Shown piece by piece: positions 28,329 to 37,387 of a DNA stretch of 64,000 bases (the first letter of the stretch is position 1; the number at the start of each line of letters is the position of its first letter). Source of the stretch: Gilvimarinus gilvus (lineage in GTDB: Bacteria > Pseudomonadota > Gammaproteobacteria > Pseudomonadales > Cellvibrionaceae); assembly GCF_030518155.1 (NCBI RefSeq), contig NZ_JAULRU010000583.1, positions 124,001 to 188,000 of the forward strand. Direction: 5' to 3'. A model generated the notes under the pieces. The model was not told the origin of the DNA. It did not search any database and saw nothing but the letters and a program-made list of their open reading frames with translations. The position numbers were made by a program, and so were the translations under genes.

Positions 28329-30477
28329 CACTTGTTACGGCTCTTCGTGCGCTTAACGCCGGGTATTTGGCCGGCATACTGACACTAAAGCATACTCCAT
28401 TGTCGATATTGCGAGCGGCGGCCTCGCCCTGATGGAAGCGAGCGATCAGTTCGACAATGTAGAGGCCGAGTCCTAAATGCACGGCGCTGGAGTCGCCTGT
28501 ACGTCTTTCTGAGGTCAGAGAATGAAAAAGACGGCCTTGCATTGCGCTCGGTAGCGGTGGGCCCTGGTTAGACACCGCCAATTCGATCAGTACGCCGCGG
28601 CTATCATCTGCTCGATAGGTTAATTCGAGTTGCACTGGGGTCTCGGCGAGGGCAAAGCTCACCGCATTGTCGACTAGCTTATCCAACATCTGTACGAGCA
28701 GTTCAGGGGCCACCTGCACGCAGTAGGTCTCTGGTGCGGCGGTTTGTATGCTTAGCTCGAACTTTTGCTGTGGATAGGCACTCTGATAGGCCTGGTGGAT
28801 ATCACTGAGCAGTTGCTTTAAGTCGACATTCTCCAGTTCAGCGCTGGAAATGCTGGCTTCAACCCGGCTGGCCTCGGTCATGGCGCTCACGATGCGGCTT
28901 AAACGCAAGCTGCCCTCGCGGGCGCGTTGGGCGTATTTGCCGATTGCCCCGGGCTCGGCTGCCATAAGGTTATCCAGTGAGCCGGTGACGACGGCTAGCG
29001 GCGTGCGCAGCTCGTGGGAGAGCTTTCCGGTTAATGAGCGCAAATATTCGTTGTGGTCTTGCAGTTGCGAGAGCACGCCACGGTAATGGCGGGATAACTG
29101 GCCAATTTCGTCGTTAAGGGTTAACCGCGGCCACTGCTCCAGTGCCCGGTTTAGGCTTTGTCCCGGCTTGGCGGCATTGCCAGCGGCGCGGCTTAATTTG
29201 GTGATCCTTGCACTCAGCCAACTGGCGTAACCGATCAACAACAATAACAGCGCTCCACCGCCGAGCAGTGATGACAGTAATAGACGCCTAGTGGCAGAGT
29301 GGTCCAGGAGCTGCCAGGGCATAATTGCTTGTTCGATGACAATACTACCGACATAGCGCGCTTCTAACGCAGCAGCAGTGGCCCGATGCACCGGGACTTC
29401 CACGCGTGCAATCAAGGTGTTGTGATCATGAGTCCAACCGTTGAAATGAGGAGCCTCAGAAGCATCTTCCGGGGGGGTAGACCAAAGGCCTGAGTGGACG
29501 TCCTGCCAGCCTGCCTGTGGGCGCTTAGTGACCCAATGAAGTAACTTTTGCAGAGGTTTGGCGGCGGGATTGTCAGGCGTGAGCTGTCCGGTTTGCGCCC
29601 GCTGCCAGCGGTTCGGATCGAGCAGAGTTAGGCGCGTGGCGGGTCGATTGAATACCTGTAAAGCCCGATGCAGCTGCGCTGCATTGCTCACTAAGCGTCC
29701 TGTCGCTGGCGGAATAACCCCGGGATCGGGTCCGGCGGTGGCTAGAGCCGCTGTAGCCAGGGTCCCTGCTACACGTAACGCTTTAAAGGGGGCTTGGTCA
29801 ACGGCCGCTAAAGCAAAGGGACCCTGCGTCATATTTGAAGGTAATGACAACTCTACCCGATAGCCTTGTTCGGTTTCTTGCCAGACGCCGCGAATACGTT
29901 CCTGCCTAACCGATTGGCCAAATGCGTTGCGGTACACCGCTTCAATCGCGCCGGGCAGTTCCGCCCGCACCACAAAGTAGTGTAAACCTTGCTGCTGGTT
30001 ACCGGCAAAGAGCAGGAGGTGGTCGCCGGTTGCCAACCGTTCGCTACCGGCCTGATGGTAGTGGCGCTTGGTATCCTCAACCTCGATCAGGAAATAGGTC
30101 TTTAAATTATCAGTGACGGCGCGGTAGGAGGCCGAGAACGCGTCGGAGCCCGCAAGAGGCAGTGGCTCGAGCGCTAACGCTTGCCAATCCCCAGTGGCGC
30201 CATCTATGGTAATTCCGGCTTCACTGCCATCGCCGAAGAGTCTATGGCTGTACAGCTCTTGATCTGCCGGTATTTGCGGCGATCCGGCTAATCCGCTGGC
30301 TTGCAACAACTCATCGTCGCTGGCGAGCCTCGCGGCGATAGCCTCGGCCATGCCAACCAGCGCGTTAATGTGGCTGGCCTTGGCCTGTTCATTAAAAATC
30401 TGTAACGAGTAGAGTGTTATGCCCGGAATGAGCAATCCGACCAGGGCCAGAAGCGCCAGTTGTTGCCTTAATTTCAC
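28312..30477 (-). CDS. Sensor histidine kinase of the dedicated-sortase type (PdsS-like)
   Basis: Membrane sensor kinase of 721 residues. There is one membrane helix near the N terminus (LALLALVGLLIPGITLYSL), a large periplasmic sensor region, a second helix near residues 400-425 and a HAMP-like linker. The kinase core follows with SHELRTP (phospho-histidine near 490), NAVSFA as N box and LGLGLYIVELI as G box. The N-terminal layout with ELYSHRL...ITIDGATGDW resembles the proteobacterial dedicated sortase system kinase. The start is GTG overlapping the regulator stop (GTGA), so the pair is coupled. No sortase gene is present in the window. Confidence 0.8.
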   Translation of the reverse strand: MKLRQQLALLALVGLLIPGITLYSLQIFNEQAKASHINALVGMAEAIAARLASDDELLQASGLAGSPQIPADQELYSHRLFGDGSEAGITIDGATGDWQALALEPLPLAGSDAFSASYRAVTDNLKTYFLIEVEDTKRHYHQAGSERLATGDHLLLFAGNQQQGLHYFVVRAELPGAIEAVYRNAFGQSVRQERIRGVWQETEQGYRVELSLPSNMTQGPFALAAVDQAPFKALRVAGTLATAALATAGPDPGVIPPATGRLVSNAAQLHRALQVFNRPATRLTLLDPNRWQRAQTGQLTPDNPAAKPLQKLLHWVTKRPQAGWQDVHSGLWSTPPEDASEAPHFNGWTHDHNTLIARVEVPVHRATAAALEARYVGSIVIEQAIMPWQLLDHSATRRLLLSSLLGGGALLLLLIGYASWLSARITKLSRAAGNAAKPGQSLNRALEQWPRLTLNDEIGQLSRHYRGVLSQLQDHNEYLRSLTGKLSHELRTPLAVVTGSLDNLMAAEPGAIGKYAQRAREGSLRLSRIVSAMTEASRVEASISSAELENVDLKQLLSDIHQAYQSAYPQQKFELSIQTAAPETYCVQVAPELLVQMLDKLVDNAVSFALAETPVQLELTYRADDSRGVLIELAVSNQGPPLPSAMQGRLFHSLTSERRTGDSSAVHLGLGLYIVELIARFHQGEAAARNIDNGVCFSVSMPAKYPALSARRAVTSVDNSP

Positions 30478-31169
30478 GCGTCACCTAGCCAGCGGTAACC
30501 CATGCCGTAGGCGGTTTGAATGCGGTCAAAGTCTGCGTCGACAGCGTTAAATTTGCGGCGTATTCGCTTGATATGTGAGGTGATGGTGTTGTCATCCAAC
30601 ACCACATTGGCCGCATCCATGAGTTGCTGACGGTTTTTGACGTGACCTGGGTGCTTGGCCAGTGCATAGAGTATCCAAAACTCGGTAACGGTGAGATCTA
30701 TCGGCTTGTCTTGCCACTGAACACTCATACGCGAGCTGTTGAGCAGTAAGTTCCCACGTTCAATGGCGTCGTCGCCATTAGCCGGTTCGTGCATTGCATC
30801 TACCCGCCGGAATAGGGCGTGTATTCGGGCCAGCATGTGTGCCTGGCTGATGTCTTTGGTCAGGTAATCATCGGCGCCCAGACGCAGCCCGGAAATAACA
30901 TCAAATTCGTCATCGCGGGCGGTGAGAAAGACAATGGGTAGATTCGGCGCCTTGGCCCTGAGGTCGCGGCAAAGTGTAAAGCCGCCTTCAATATCATCGC
31001 CGAGGCCAACATCTATGACCGCGAGATCCGGTAGTTTCACCGCAAAAGCAGTTTGCGCCGAGCGGCGGTCAAGGTAGTGATCAACTTTAAAACCGAGGCG
31101 GGTAAAGGCATCTTTATAGTTGTCGGCGATGGCTTGTTCATCTTCAACGATTGCGATGGTGCGTGCCAT
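30474..31169 (-). CDS. OmpR-type response regulator of the dedicated-sortase type (PdsR-like)
   Basis: DNA-binding response regulator of 231 residues. The receiver domain (1-120) has the acidic pocket ED at 8-10, the phospho-acceptor in AVIDVGLGD and the lysine in DDYLTKD. A winged helix covers about 140-229. GLRLGADDYLTKDIS and NTITSHIKRIRRKF match the regulator subgroup that accompanies marine proteobacterial sortases. It is the first gene of the pair and overlaps the kinase gene by four bases. It is divergent from the DUF3592 gene. Confidence 0.85.
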   Translation of the reverse strand: MARTIAIVEDEQAIADNYKDAFTRLGFKVDHYLDRRSAQTAFAVKLPDLAVIDVGLGDDIEGGFTLCRDLRAKAPNLPIVFLTARDDEFDVISGLRLGADDYLTKDISQAHMLARIHALFRRVDAMHEPANGDDAIERGNLLLNSSRMSVQWQDKPIDLTVTEFWILYALAKHPGHVKNRQQLMDAANVVLDDNTITSHIKRIRRKFNAVDADFDRIQTAYGMGYRWLGDA

Positions 31170-31259
31170 TTATAAAATCCGTGTCATTGCGTGATTCTGG
31201 ACAATTGCGCATCATGGTATCTTACCGCCAGATGATCAAGCGAGAAAGGAGACAGGTGA

Positions 31260-33005
31260 TTGAGCAGCGGATCGAGTTCACTCATAACAAGAATCAAAGA
31301 ACGCTGGATGTTGATCTTATTCGGCTTACCTTTTGCCGCGGTGGGTATAGGGATGTTTATATTCAGCGTGGGAGATTCGCTCACGCAGTGGCAGGCCATG
31401 AAGTCCTGGCCCCTGGTGCACGCGAATCTTGCCAGTGTTGACGTAAAAAGCAGTACATCTGATGGCTCTACCAGCTACAAGGTCACAGCGGCTTACAGTT
31501 ATCGGTATAACGGGCAGAACTACCGCTCCACGCGTGTGGGAATTGGCAATAGTTATGACAATGTGGGAGATTATCATCAGCGCGAGGCCCGGCGTTTGCG
31601 ACGAGCGCTGGATCAAGGCGGGGTGGTTAACGCATGGGTCAATCCCGCCGAGCCTGAGCAGGCGGTTCTCAATCGCGACCTGCGCTGGGAGTTGCTCGGC
31701 TTTAAAATGATTTTTGTTGTTGTGTTTGGCGGCGTTGGCGTGGGGATCATACTCTATTGTCTGCTGGCGCCGACGGACAAAATGCCCGGATCTCGCACGG
31801 CTCAGAAGAGTTTAGCAAGCCCCTGGCTCGAGCGGCGCGATTGGGCCAGCGACCAAATTAAAAGCGATGGCAAAACCAGTTTATATGTAAGCTGGGGCTT
31901 TGCGATTTTATGGAATGCGATATCGATCCCCGCCGGTATCGGCGGCGTCAGCGAAGCGCTTAAGGGGGAGTGGCTGGCGTTACTTGCCTTATTGTTTCCC
32001 GTTATTGGCATGGGGATTTTGTGGTGGGCTATTGCAGTGACCTTAAACTGGCGCCGCTTTGGCGCCGCACCCTTGCAACTGGACCCTTACCCCGGTGCAA
32101 TAGGGGGCCAGGTCGGCGGCAGCATTGATGTGCAGCTACCGTATTCTATTAATCATCGGTTTGATGTTAGCTTAAAATGTTTGCGCAGTTATGTTACTGG
32201 CAGTGGGAAGAATCGCTCGCGACGTGAATCGCTGGTTTGGCACAGCGAAGGGGTTGCTCATTCTCAGGCGAGTATGAAAGGAACGCGGCTGGAGATACTG
32301 TTTGATGTGGACGCGGGCTTGCCCGTATCGCAAGAGCCCGATAACAACTACCATTTATGGCGACTGGATGTTAGTTGCGAGCTGCCCGGTACAGATTTTT
32401 CGCGCAGTTATGAAATACCGGTGTTTGCGACAGGTCAAAGCGCGCGTCAACTGACGCGGCTAAGTACGGATAATGTTCTGGCGCAAAATGCTCGCGAAGA
32501 AGCCTTAAGTGAAGTGCTTGATATTAAGCAAATAGCCGGCGGCATTATTCTGCACTACCCTGCGTTGCGACACCCAAGCGGCAAGCTGGCATTGATAATA
32601 GTCGGCGCGGTGTTCGCTGGCGTTGGTTTTGCCGTCCCCGCTGATGACTTCCCTAGCTGGATTTTTACGTTGATTGGCGTTCCCATGGTGTTGGCTGGTC
32701 TGTATTTGCTCTTGACCAGTTTAGATGTCCGTATCGACCGCAATGAACTATTGACGCGTCGCCGTTTGCTCGGGGTAAGCTTTGGTAACCGTCGCTACCC
32801 TCGTAACACTATTAAGTCGCTGGCATTAAAGGAGAGCTACTCAGCGCAATCGGGACGTTCACATGTCACTTTTTATAAAATTGTTGCCAAGCGACTTGAT
32901 GGTAAGCCGGTTACTGTTGGGTTTAATTTGGCCGGGCAAAATGTCGCTAAACAAGCGCTGGAATCTTTAAGTCTACTCACTGGGATCGCTACGGATGAAG
33001 CTTAG
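31260..33005 (+). CDS. DUF3592 membrane protein
   Basis: Inner-membrane protein of 581 residues with unknown function. A helix near residues 18-36 is followed by a DUF3592-type beta-rich segment (AAYSYRYNGQNYRS ... AWVNPAEPEQAVLNRDLRW), two further helices near 150-168 and 210-250, a long soluble region, and another helix pair near 445-485. The start is TTG at 31260 with AGGAGA nine bases upstream. The end overlaps the next gene by 11 bases, so the DUF3592 and MORN/C13 proteins are probably made together. No catalytic motif is seen. Confidence 0.7.
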   Translation: MSSGSSSLITRIKERWMLILFGLPFAAVGIGMFIFSVGDSLTQWQAMKSWPLVHANLASVDVKSSTSDGSTSYKVTAAYSYRYNGQNYRSTRVGIGNSYDNVGDYHQREARRLRRALDQGGVVNAWVNPAEPEQAVLNRDLRWELLGFKMIFVVVFGGVGVGIILYCLLAPTDKMPGSRTAQKSLASPWLERRDWASDQIKSDGKTSLYVSWGFAILWNAISIPAGIGGVSEALKGEWLALLALLFPVIGMGILWWAIAVTLNWRRFGAAPLQLDPYPGAIGGQVGGSIDVQLPYSINHRFDVSLKCLRSYVTGSGKNRSRRESLVWHSEGVAHSQASMKGTRLEILFDVDAGLPVSQEPDNNYHLWRLDVSCELPGTDFSRSYEIPVFATGQSARQLTRLSTDNVLAQNAREEALSEVLDIKQIAGGIILHYPALRHPSGKLALIIVGAVFAGVGFAVPADDFPSWIFTLIGVPMVLAGLYLLLTSLDVRIDRNELLTRRRLLGVSFGNRRYPRNTIKSLALKESYSAQSGRSHVTFYKIVAKRLDGKPVTVGFNLAGQNVAKQALESLSLLTGIATDEA

Positions 33006-34419
33006 AATAATCGCCTTACTGATGTATTGCTCGATGTCTGCTTGTGCGCATCAGGAACATGCGACTGAACAGACCGTGCAGTTACCTGATGGGGCACAGT
33101 ATCAGGGGGCACTGGTCGATGGTTTGCTGTCGGGCCCCGGCCAATTGCAATGGCCTAATGGCGACCAGTATCAGGGGCAATTCGCAAACGGGCTTATTTC
33201 AGGACAGGGCCGTCTTACTCTGGCCGATGGCGATGTATTTGAAGGCCACTTTGTCGAGGCAAAACTGCACGGCCAGGGGCGCTGGCAGGGCAGTGATGGT
33301 GCCAGTTACTCCGGCGGCTTTCAAAACGATGAATTTCATGGTGAAGGCGTCTATAAAAGCGACGACGGAGATGTTTATACTGGCGAGTTTGTCGACGGTG
33401 AGCTAACAGGTTTGGGGACCTATGAAAGCTCGGATGGCACCAGCTACGCCGGTGAGTTTCGTGCCTGGCGCTATCACGGTGCGGGCGTATGGCAAGGTGA
33501 GGGGCAGCGCTATACCGGAGAATTTGAAGAGGGTTACTTTCACGGTTTTGGCGAACTGGTCAATACCGAAACCGGCGAGGTTGAAAAGTCGGGACAGTGG
33601 CGATGGGGGCGACAGCAGGCAAGCGCTGAGCAAAAGGCTGATAAAAAGCACCGCCGCGCCGAGTTTGAGCAGGCGTTGCTGAATCAATCCGCACGCTTAG
33701 AGCAATCATTGAGTCAGGTTCACGCATCACGCCCGGGCGAGGTGGATATGTTTGCTTTGCTGGTTGCCGGTGATGGTACCCAAACTGTTTTTGATTCCGA
33801 AGTGAGGGTGGTAGCAGAAAAGCTACAAGAGCGTTATGGGGTGCTGGAGCACCGCGTGATTTTGTCTAACTTGCCCGATTCGGTGCAAGATTATCCGCTA
33901 GCGACGCGGCACAATATTCAGTCAACACTGACGCGTCTAAGCGAACTGATGCAGTTGGACGAAGATATCCTACTGATTTACATGACCAGCCATGGCTCGG
34001 ACGACTTTGAATTTTCACTGAAGTCGCCGCAGCATAATTTTGTCGACATTGATTTACAGGATTGGCAAAGTTGGTTAAAAGAGTCACCGATTAAATGGCA
34101 GGTGGTCATGGTATCGGCATGCTATTCAGGCGGTGTAGTACCGGCTTTGGAGGGCGATACGGCCCTGGTAATGACGGCCGCCGCGGATGACAAAACCAGT
34201 TTTGGTTGTGGCGACAACGACACAATGACTTACTTTGGTCGGGCAATATTTGAGCAGTCTCTGGCCAAAGCACCGGGCCTGGTAGAGGCGTTTGACATGG
34301 CCAAAGAGCTTATTTCTGAGTGGGAGCAAGAGCAGGATTTTACCCCGTCCGAGCCGCAGATATCGGCCGGGCAGGCGATGGTAGATAAGTTGTCGGACTG
34401 GGAGCAACGGCGACCTTAA
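32995..34419 (+). CDS. MORN-repeat C13-family (caspase-like) peptidase, probable lipoprotein
   Basis: Predicted cell-envelope cysteine peptidase of 474 residues. A short signal ends at MSAC (Cys17), a possible lipidation site. About seven MORN repeats (Y.G.F..G..HG.G pattern) fill residues 30-205. A charged linker leads to a C13/caspase-like domain with histidine in TSHGS (H333) and cysteine in SACYSGG (C376), the expected dyad order. It overlaps the DUF3592 gene by 11 bases. The stop overlaps the stop of mrpG on the other strand. MORN repeats often bind membranes, so it may act at a lipid surface. The substrate is unknown. Confidence 0.8.
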   Translation: MKLRIIALLMYCSMSACAHQEHATEQTVQLPDGAQYQGALVDGLLSGPGQLQWPNGDQYQGQFANGLISGQGRLTLADGDVFEGHFVEAKLHGQGRWQGSDGASYSGGFQNDEFHGEGVYKSDDGDVYTGEFVDGELTGLGTYESSDGTSYAGEFRAWRYHGAGVWQGEGQRYTGEFEEGYFHGFGELVNTETGEVEKSGQWRWGRQQASAEQKADKKHRRAEFEQALLNQSARLEQSLSQVHASRPGEVDMFALLVAGDGTQTVFDSEVRVVAEKLQERYGVLEHRVILSNLPDSVQDYPLATRHNIQSTLTRLSELMQLDEDILLIYMTSHGSDDFEFSLKSPQHNFVDIDLQDWQSWLKESPIKWQVVMVSACYSGGVVPALEGDTALVMTAAADDKTSFGCGDNDTMTYFGRAIFEQSLAKAPGLVEAFDMAKELISEWEQEQDFTPSEPQISAGQAMVDKLSDWEQRRP

Positions 34420-34760
34420 TCGTCGCCGTTTTGCTGCCAGGGAATATTGCGGGTGCGCTCTTCGCAGGCAATCTGGCGGTGTAACGCCGCTTTGCCGACA
34501 ATGTGTGCACTGACCGGTGCGGTAATAAACAAGAACAGGGCAATCAGCAGCTCGTGCATACTTAGGGCATTATCACCTGCAGAAAAATAAATGATTGATC
34601 CAATGATCATGCCGCCCACACCTAGGGTGGTGGCTTTGGTGGGGCCATGCAGGCGCATAAAAAAATCTTGTAGGCGCGTCAAACCGAGCGACCCAACCAA
34701 GGCGAACAATGCCCCGAGCAGCAGAAAAAGCGAAATGATGACTTCCAGTAAAAAACTCAT
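34416..34760 (-). CDS. mrpG: Mrp antiporter subunit G
   Basis: Small membrane subunit (114 residues, three helices) of the multi-subunit Na+/H+ antiporter. LLGALFALVGSLGLTRLQDFFMRLHGPTKATTLG is the family signature region. It is the last gene of the minus-strand mrp operon, six bases after mrpF. Its TAA overlaps the stop of the convergent MORN/C13 gene. Confidence 0.93.
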   Translation of the reverse strand: MSFLLEVIISLFLLLGALFALVGSLGLTRLQDFFMRLHGPTKATTLGVGGMIIGSIIYFSAGDNALSMHELLIALFLFITAPVSAHIVGKAALHRQIACEERTRNIPWQQNGDD

Positions 34761-34766
34761 ATTACC

Positions 34767-35036
34767 TCACTCAATAATGTCGCCGCGGAGCAAATACTTT
34801 GACAGGGCAACGGTGCCCACAAAGCCCATTACTGCGATTAACAGTGCCCCTTCAAAGTAGAGCGTTTTCTGCTCGTGCATGCCAAAAACAACCAGCAATG
34901 CAATGGCATTGATGTACATAGTGTCCAGGGCCAATATGCGATCTGGCAGTGAAGGGCCGATACAAAGGCGCCATAAATTGAGCGCCAGCGCCAGGGCGAT
35001 AATAAACATGGTGAGCTGAATTACGGATTGGAGCAT
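34767..35036 (-). CDS. mrpF: Mrp antiporter subunit F
   Basis: Small three-helix membrane subunit of 89 residues. The conserved GPSLPDRILALDTMYINAIALLV stretch identifies MrpF/PhaF. It overlaps the end of mrpE by 16 bases, so translation is probably coupled. Confidence 0.93.
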   Translation of the reverse strand: MLQSVIQLTMFIIALALALNLWRLCIGPSLPDRILALDTMYINAIALLVVFGMHEQKTLYFEGALLIAVMGFVGTVALSKYLLRGDIIE

Positions 35037-35533
35037 TCGAAAATCTCCTTAAGCGGGCGTTCGTAGCGCGATTTAATCTCGGCAATAGTAGCGTCAACGT
35101 CGGTGACATGCAGACCGTGAACGAGTAAATAGCCTTCGTTCATTTGTAGGTCCACAGAGACGGTGCCAGGGGTCAGCGAAATGGTATTGGCGAGCAACGT
35201 GATGGTGAAATCTTGTTTTAACTCGAGAGGAATACGCATAAACGCTGGCTGTAGCTTTTGTCTGGGTCCCATAATCAAAACCGCCACCTGTGCGTTGGCG
35301 ACTACAATGTCCCACAGCACCAGCAGTAAAAAACGTATGGCGAGCCAGGGTTTGTTCATGACCATTGATTGCGGCCAAAAGCTTTGGGTGAAAAAGGGAA
35401 TGGCCCACGCTAGAAATCCCCCGAGTAACCACTGACCAAAGCCCAGACTATTGCTCATGACGAGCCAAACACCGAGCATAAACAGGCTTAACAATTTGTG
35501 AGGGAAGACCTTTTTGCGGGCAAAGCTAGTCAT
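35021..35533 (-). CDS. mrpE: Mrp antiporter subunit E
   Basis: Membrane subunit of 170 residues needed for assembly of the antiporter. Two to three helices at the N terminus precede the conserved ANTISLTPGTVSVDL segment. It overlaps mrpD by eight bases and mrpF by 16. Confidence 0.93.
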   Translation of the reverse strand: MTSFARKKVFPHKLLSLFMLGVWLVMSNSLGFGQWLLGGFLAWAIPFFTQSFWPQSMVMNKPWLAIRFLLLVLWDIVVANAQVAVLIMGPRQKLQPAFMRIPLELKQDFTITLLANTISLTPGTVSVDLQMNEGYLLVHGLHVTDVDATIAEIKSRYERPLKEIFECSNP

Positions 35534-37049
35534 GGTGGACCCCCTCTATGGTCTGGTGATTGAGCACGGCATCAATATAAATCGACGGTTGCATGATTTG
35601 CTCAGCCAATGCATTGGTGTATTGCACCACGGGGCTCGCTGCGAAACTCAATACCAAGCTGGTGGCGAATAATGCCATCACAGCGCTCAGTGCCAGCTTG
35701 TCAGTTTTGCTGGCCTTAGTGGTGCGGCTTTCTGTACGCCAGAAAATTGTGCTGCCACTGCGGCTAAGCGCGGTTACCATGATCAGGCTTGATGCCAGCA
35801 ACAGGAACCAAAGCCAGAAAGTTTGCTCGTCGGTAACCGTTGAGCGCATCAGCATAACTTTGCCAAGAAAACCCGATAACGGCGGCATACCAATAACGGC
35901 GGCCGAACCAATAAAAAACAACGTCCCTAACACCACTGGCTGTTTAACCCGTGGGCCAGTGATAATGCGGTCGGAAGTGGCACCGCGTTGACGCATAATT
36001 ATGTCGGCAAGCAAAAACAATGCGGCGCAGACCCACGTTGAGTGCATTAGATAATAAAGTGTTGCACTGAGCGCAGCGGTGCTGTGCATTGCTACCCCCG
36101 CCAGCATTGTTCCCACTGACACAATGACTAAATAAGCAATTTGTAAACGCAGCTCGCGCGCCGCCAAAGCGCCCGTAGCACCGAGGGCTAGAGTAATCAG
36201 AGCCAATGGCCACAACCAGGGTGTCGCGACATTGGCAACGACACCGGCTTCGTCGCCAAATACCAGGCTATACATACGAATAATCGCGTAAATACCAATT
36301 TTAGTCATAATGCAAAACATCGCCGCTACAGGCGCAGCGGCCGCAGCGTAGGCTCGTGGTAACCAAAAATACAAGGGAACCATGGCCGCTTTCAGGCCAA
36401 ACACCACGAGCAAGATCAGCGCTGCTGCTTTCATAAGGGGCGCTTGTTCCGGGCTTGTGGCCGCCACTTTAACAGCCATGTCGGCCATATTCAGTGTGCC
36501 GGTTAAGCCGTACAGCAGTGCCGCCGCAATTAAGAATAAGCTGGAGCCTACTAAATTAAGCAGCACGTAGTGCAAGCCGGATTTTATCCGGGCGGCACCG
36601 CCACCGTGCAGCAGTAAGGTGTAAGAGGCGATGAGCAGTACTTCAAAAAATACGAACAGATTAAACAGGTCGCCGGTTAAAAATGCACCGTTGATACCCA
36701 TCAATAAAAAATGCACCACACTGTGCAAGCTGTCGGTAGGTTTATCGTTATCGCGAACCGCATACCAGAGGCTGAAAAAGGCGAGACTGGCGGTAATAGT
36801 CACCATCAAGGCGCTGAGGCGATCCAATACCAGAACAATACCAAATGGCGGTGCCCAATTGCCCAGAGCGTAAACCAACATATCGCCACCAGCGGCGACG
36901 CTTAGCAAGTAAATAGCAGCAACAAGTTGAGCGCTGATACTGATAAAGCTAATGGCGCGCTGTACCCGCGGGGGGCGCCCGGTGCCAAGCAACAATAAGA
37001 TGCCGGTTACCAGTGGAATTAGAACAGGAGCGATGATCAGATGGTTCAC
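35526..37049 (-). CDS. mrpD: Mrp antiporter subunit D
   Basis: Large membrane subunit of 507 residues with about 14 helices, related to NuoM/NuoN of complex I. LFNLFVFFEVLLIASYTLL carries the conserved membrane glutamate, and LKAAMVPLYFWLPRAYAAAAAPVAA carries the channel lysine and proline motif. It overlaps mrpC by four bases (ATGA). Confidence 0.95.
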   Translation of the reverse strand: MNHLIIAPVLIPLVTGILLLLGTGRPPRVQRAISFISISAQLVAAIYLLSVAAGGDMLVYALGNWAPPFGIVLVLDRLSALMVTITASLAFFSLWYAVRDNDKPTDSLHSVVHFLLMGINGAFLTGDLFNLFVFFEVLLIASYTLLLHGGGAARIKSGLHYVLLNLVGSSLFLIAAALLYGLTGTLNMADMAVKVAATSPEQAPLMKAAALILLVVFGLKAAMVPLYFWLPRAYAAAAAPVAAMFCIMTKIGIYAIIRMYSLVFGDEAGVVANVATPWLWPLALITLALGATGALAARELRLQIAYLVIVSVGTMLAGVAMHSTAALSATLYYLMHSTWVCAALFLLADIIMRQRGATSDRIITGPRVKQPVVLGTLFFIGSAAVIGMPPLSGFLGKVMLMRSTVTDEQTFWLWFLLLASSLIMVTALSRSGSTIFWRTESRTTKASKTDKLALSAVMALFATSLVLSFAASPVVQYTNALAEQIMQPSIYIDAVLNHQTIEGVHHD

Positions 37050-37387
37050 GACTTGACCTCCTCAACGCTGTTGCGGCCATCTACATGGTCATTGCCGAGC
37101 TCAGCGCGCGCCCGCAGTGCGAGCACAAGGACAAAGGCGGTCATAGCGAAGCTGATCACAATGGCCGTGAGCACCAACGCTTGAGGCAGAGGATCGGTAT
37201 AACGTTCCCCTACACCAATAATGGTACTGGCACCGGGATTGAGTCGGCCAGACATAAAAATAAACACATTGACCGCATAGGTTAGCAACGTCAGTCCCAA
37301 AATAATTGGGAATGTCCTGCCTCGCAATAGCAGGTACACCCCACAGCTGGTTAACAGTGCAATGACAACGGAGATTAAAATTTCCAC
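37046..37387 (-). CDS. mrpC: Mrp antiporter subunit C
   Basis: NuoK-like subunit of 113 residues with three helices. GVYLLLRGRTFPIILGLTLL and the DPLPQALVLTAIVISFA motif are family hallmarks. It overlaps mrpA by one base and mrpD by four. Confidence 0.95.
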   Translation of the reverse strand: MEILISVVIALLTSCGVYLLLRGRTFPIILGLTLLTYAVNVFIFMSGRLNPGASTIIGVGERYTDPLPQALVLTAIVISFAMTAFVLVLALRARAELGNDHVDGRNSVEEVKS

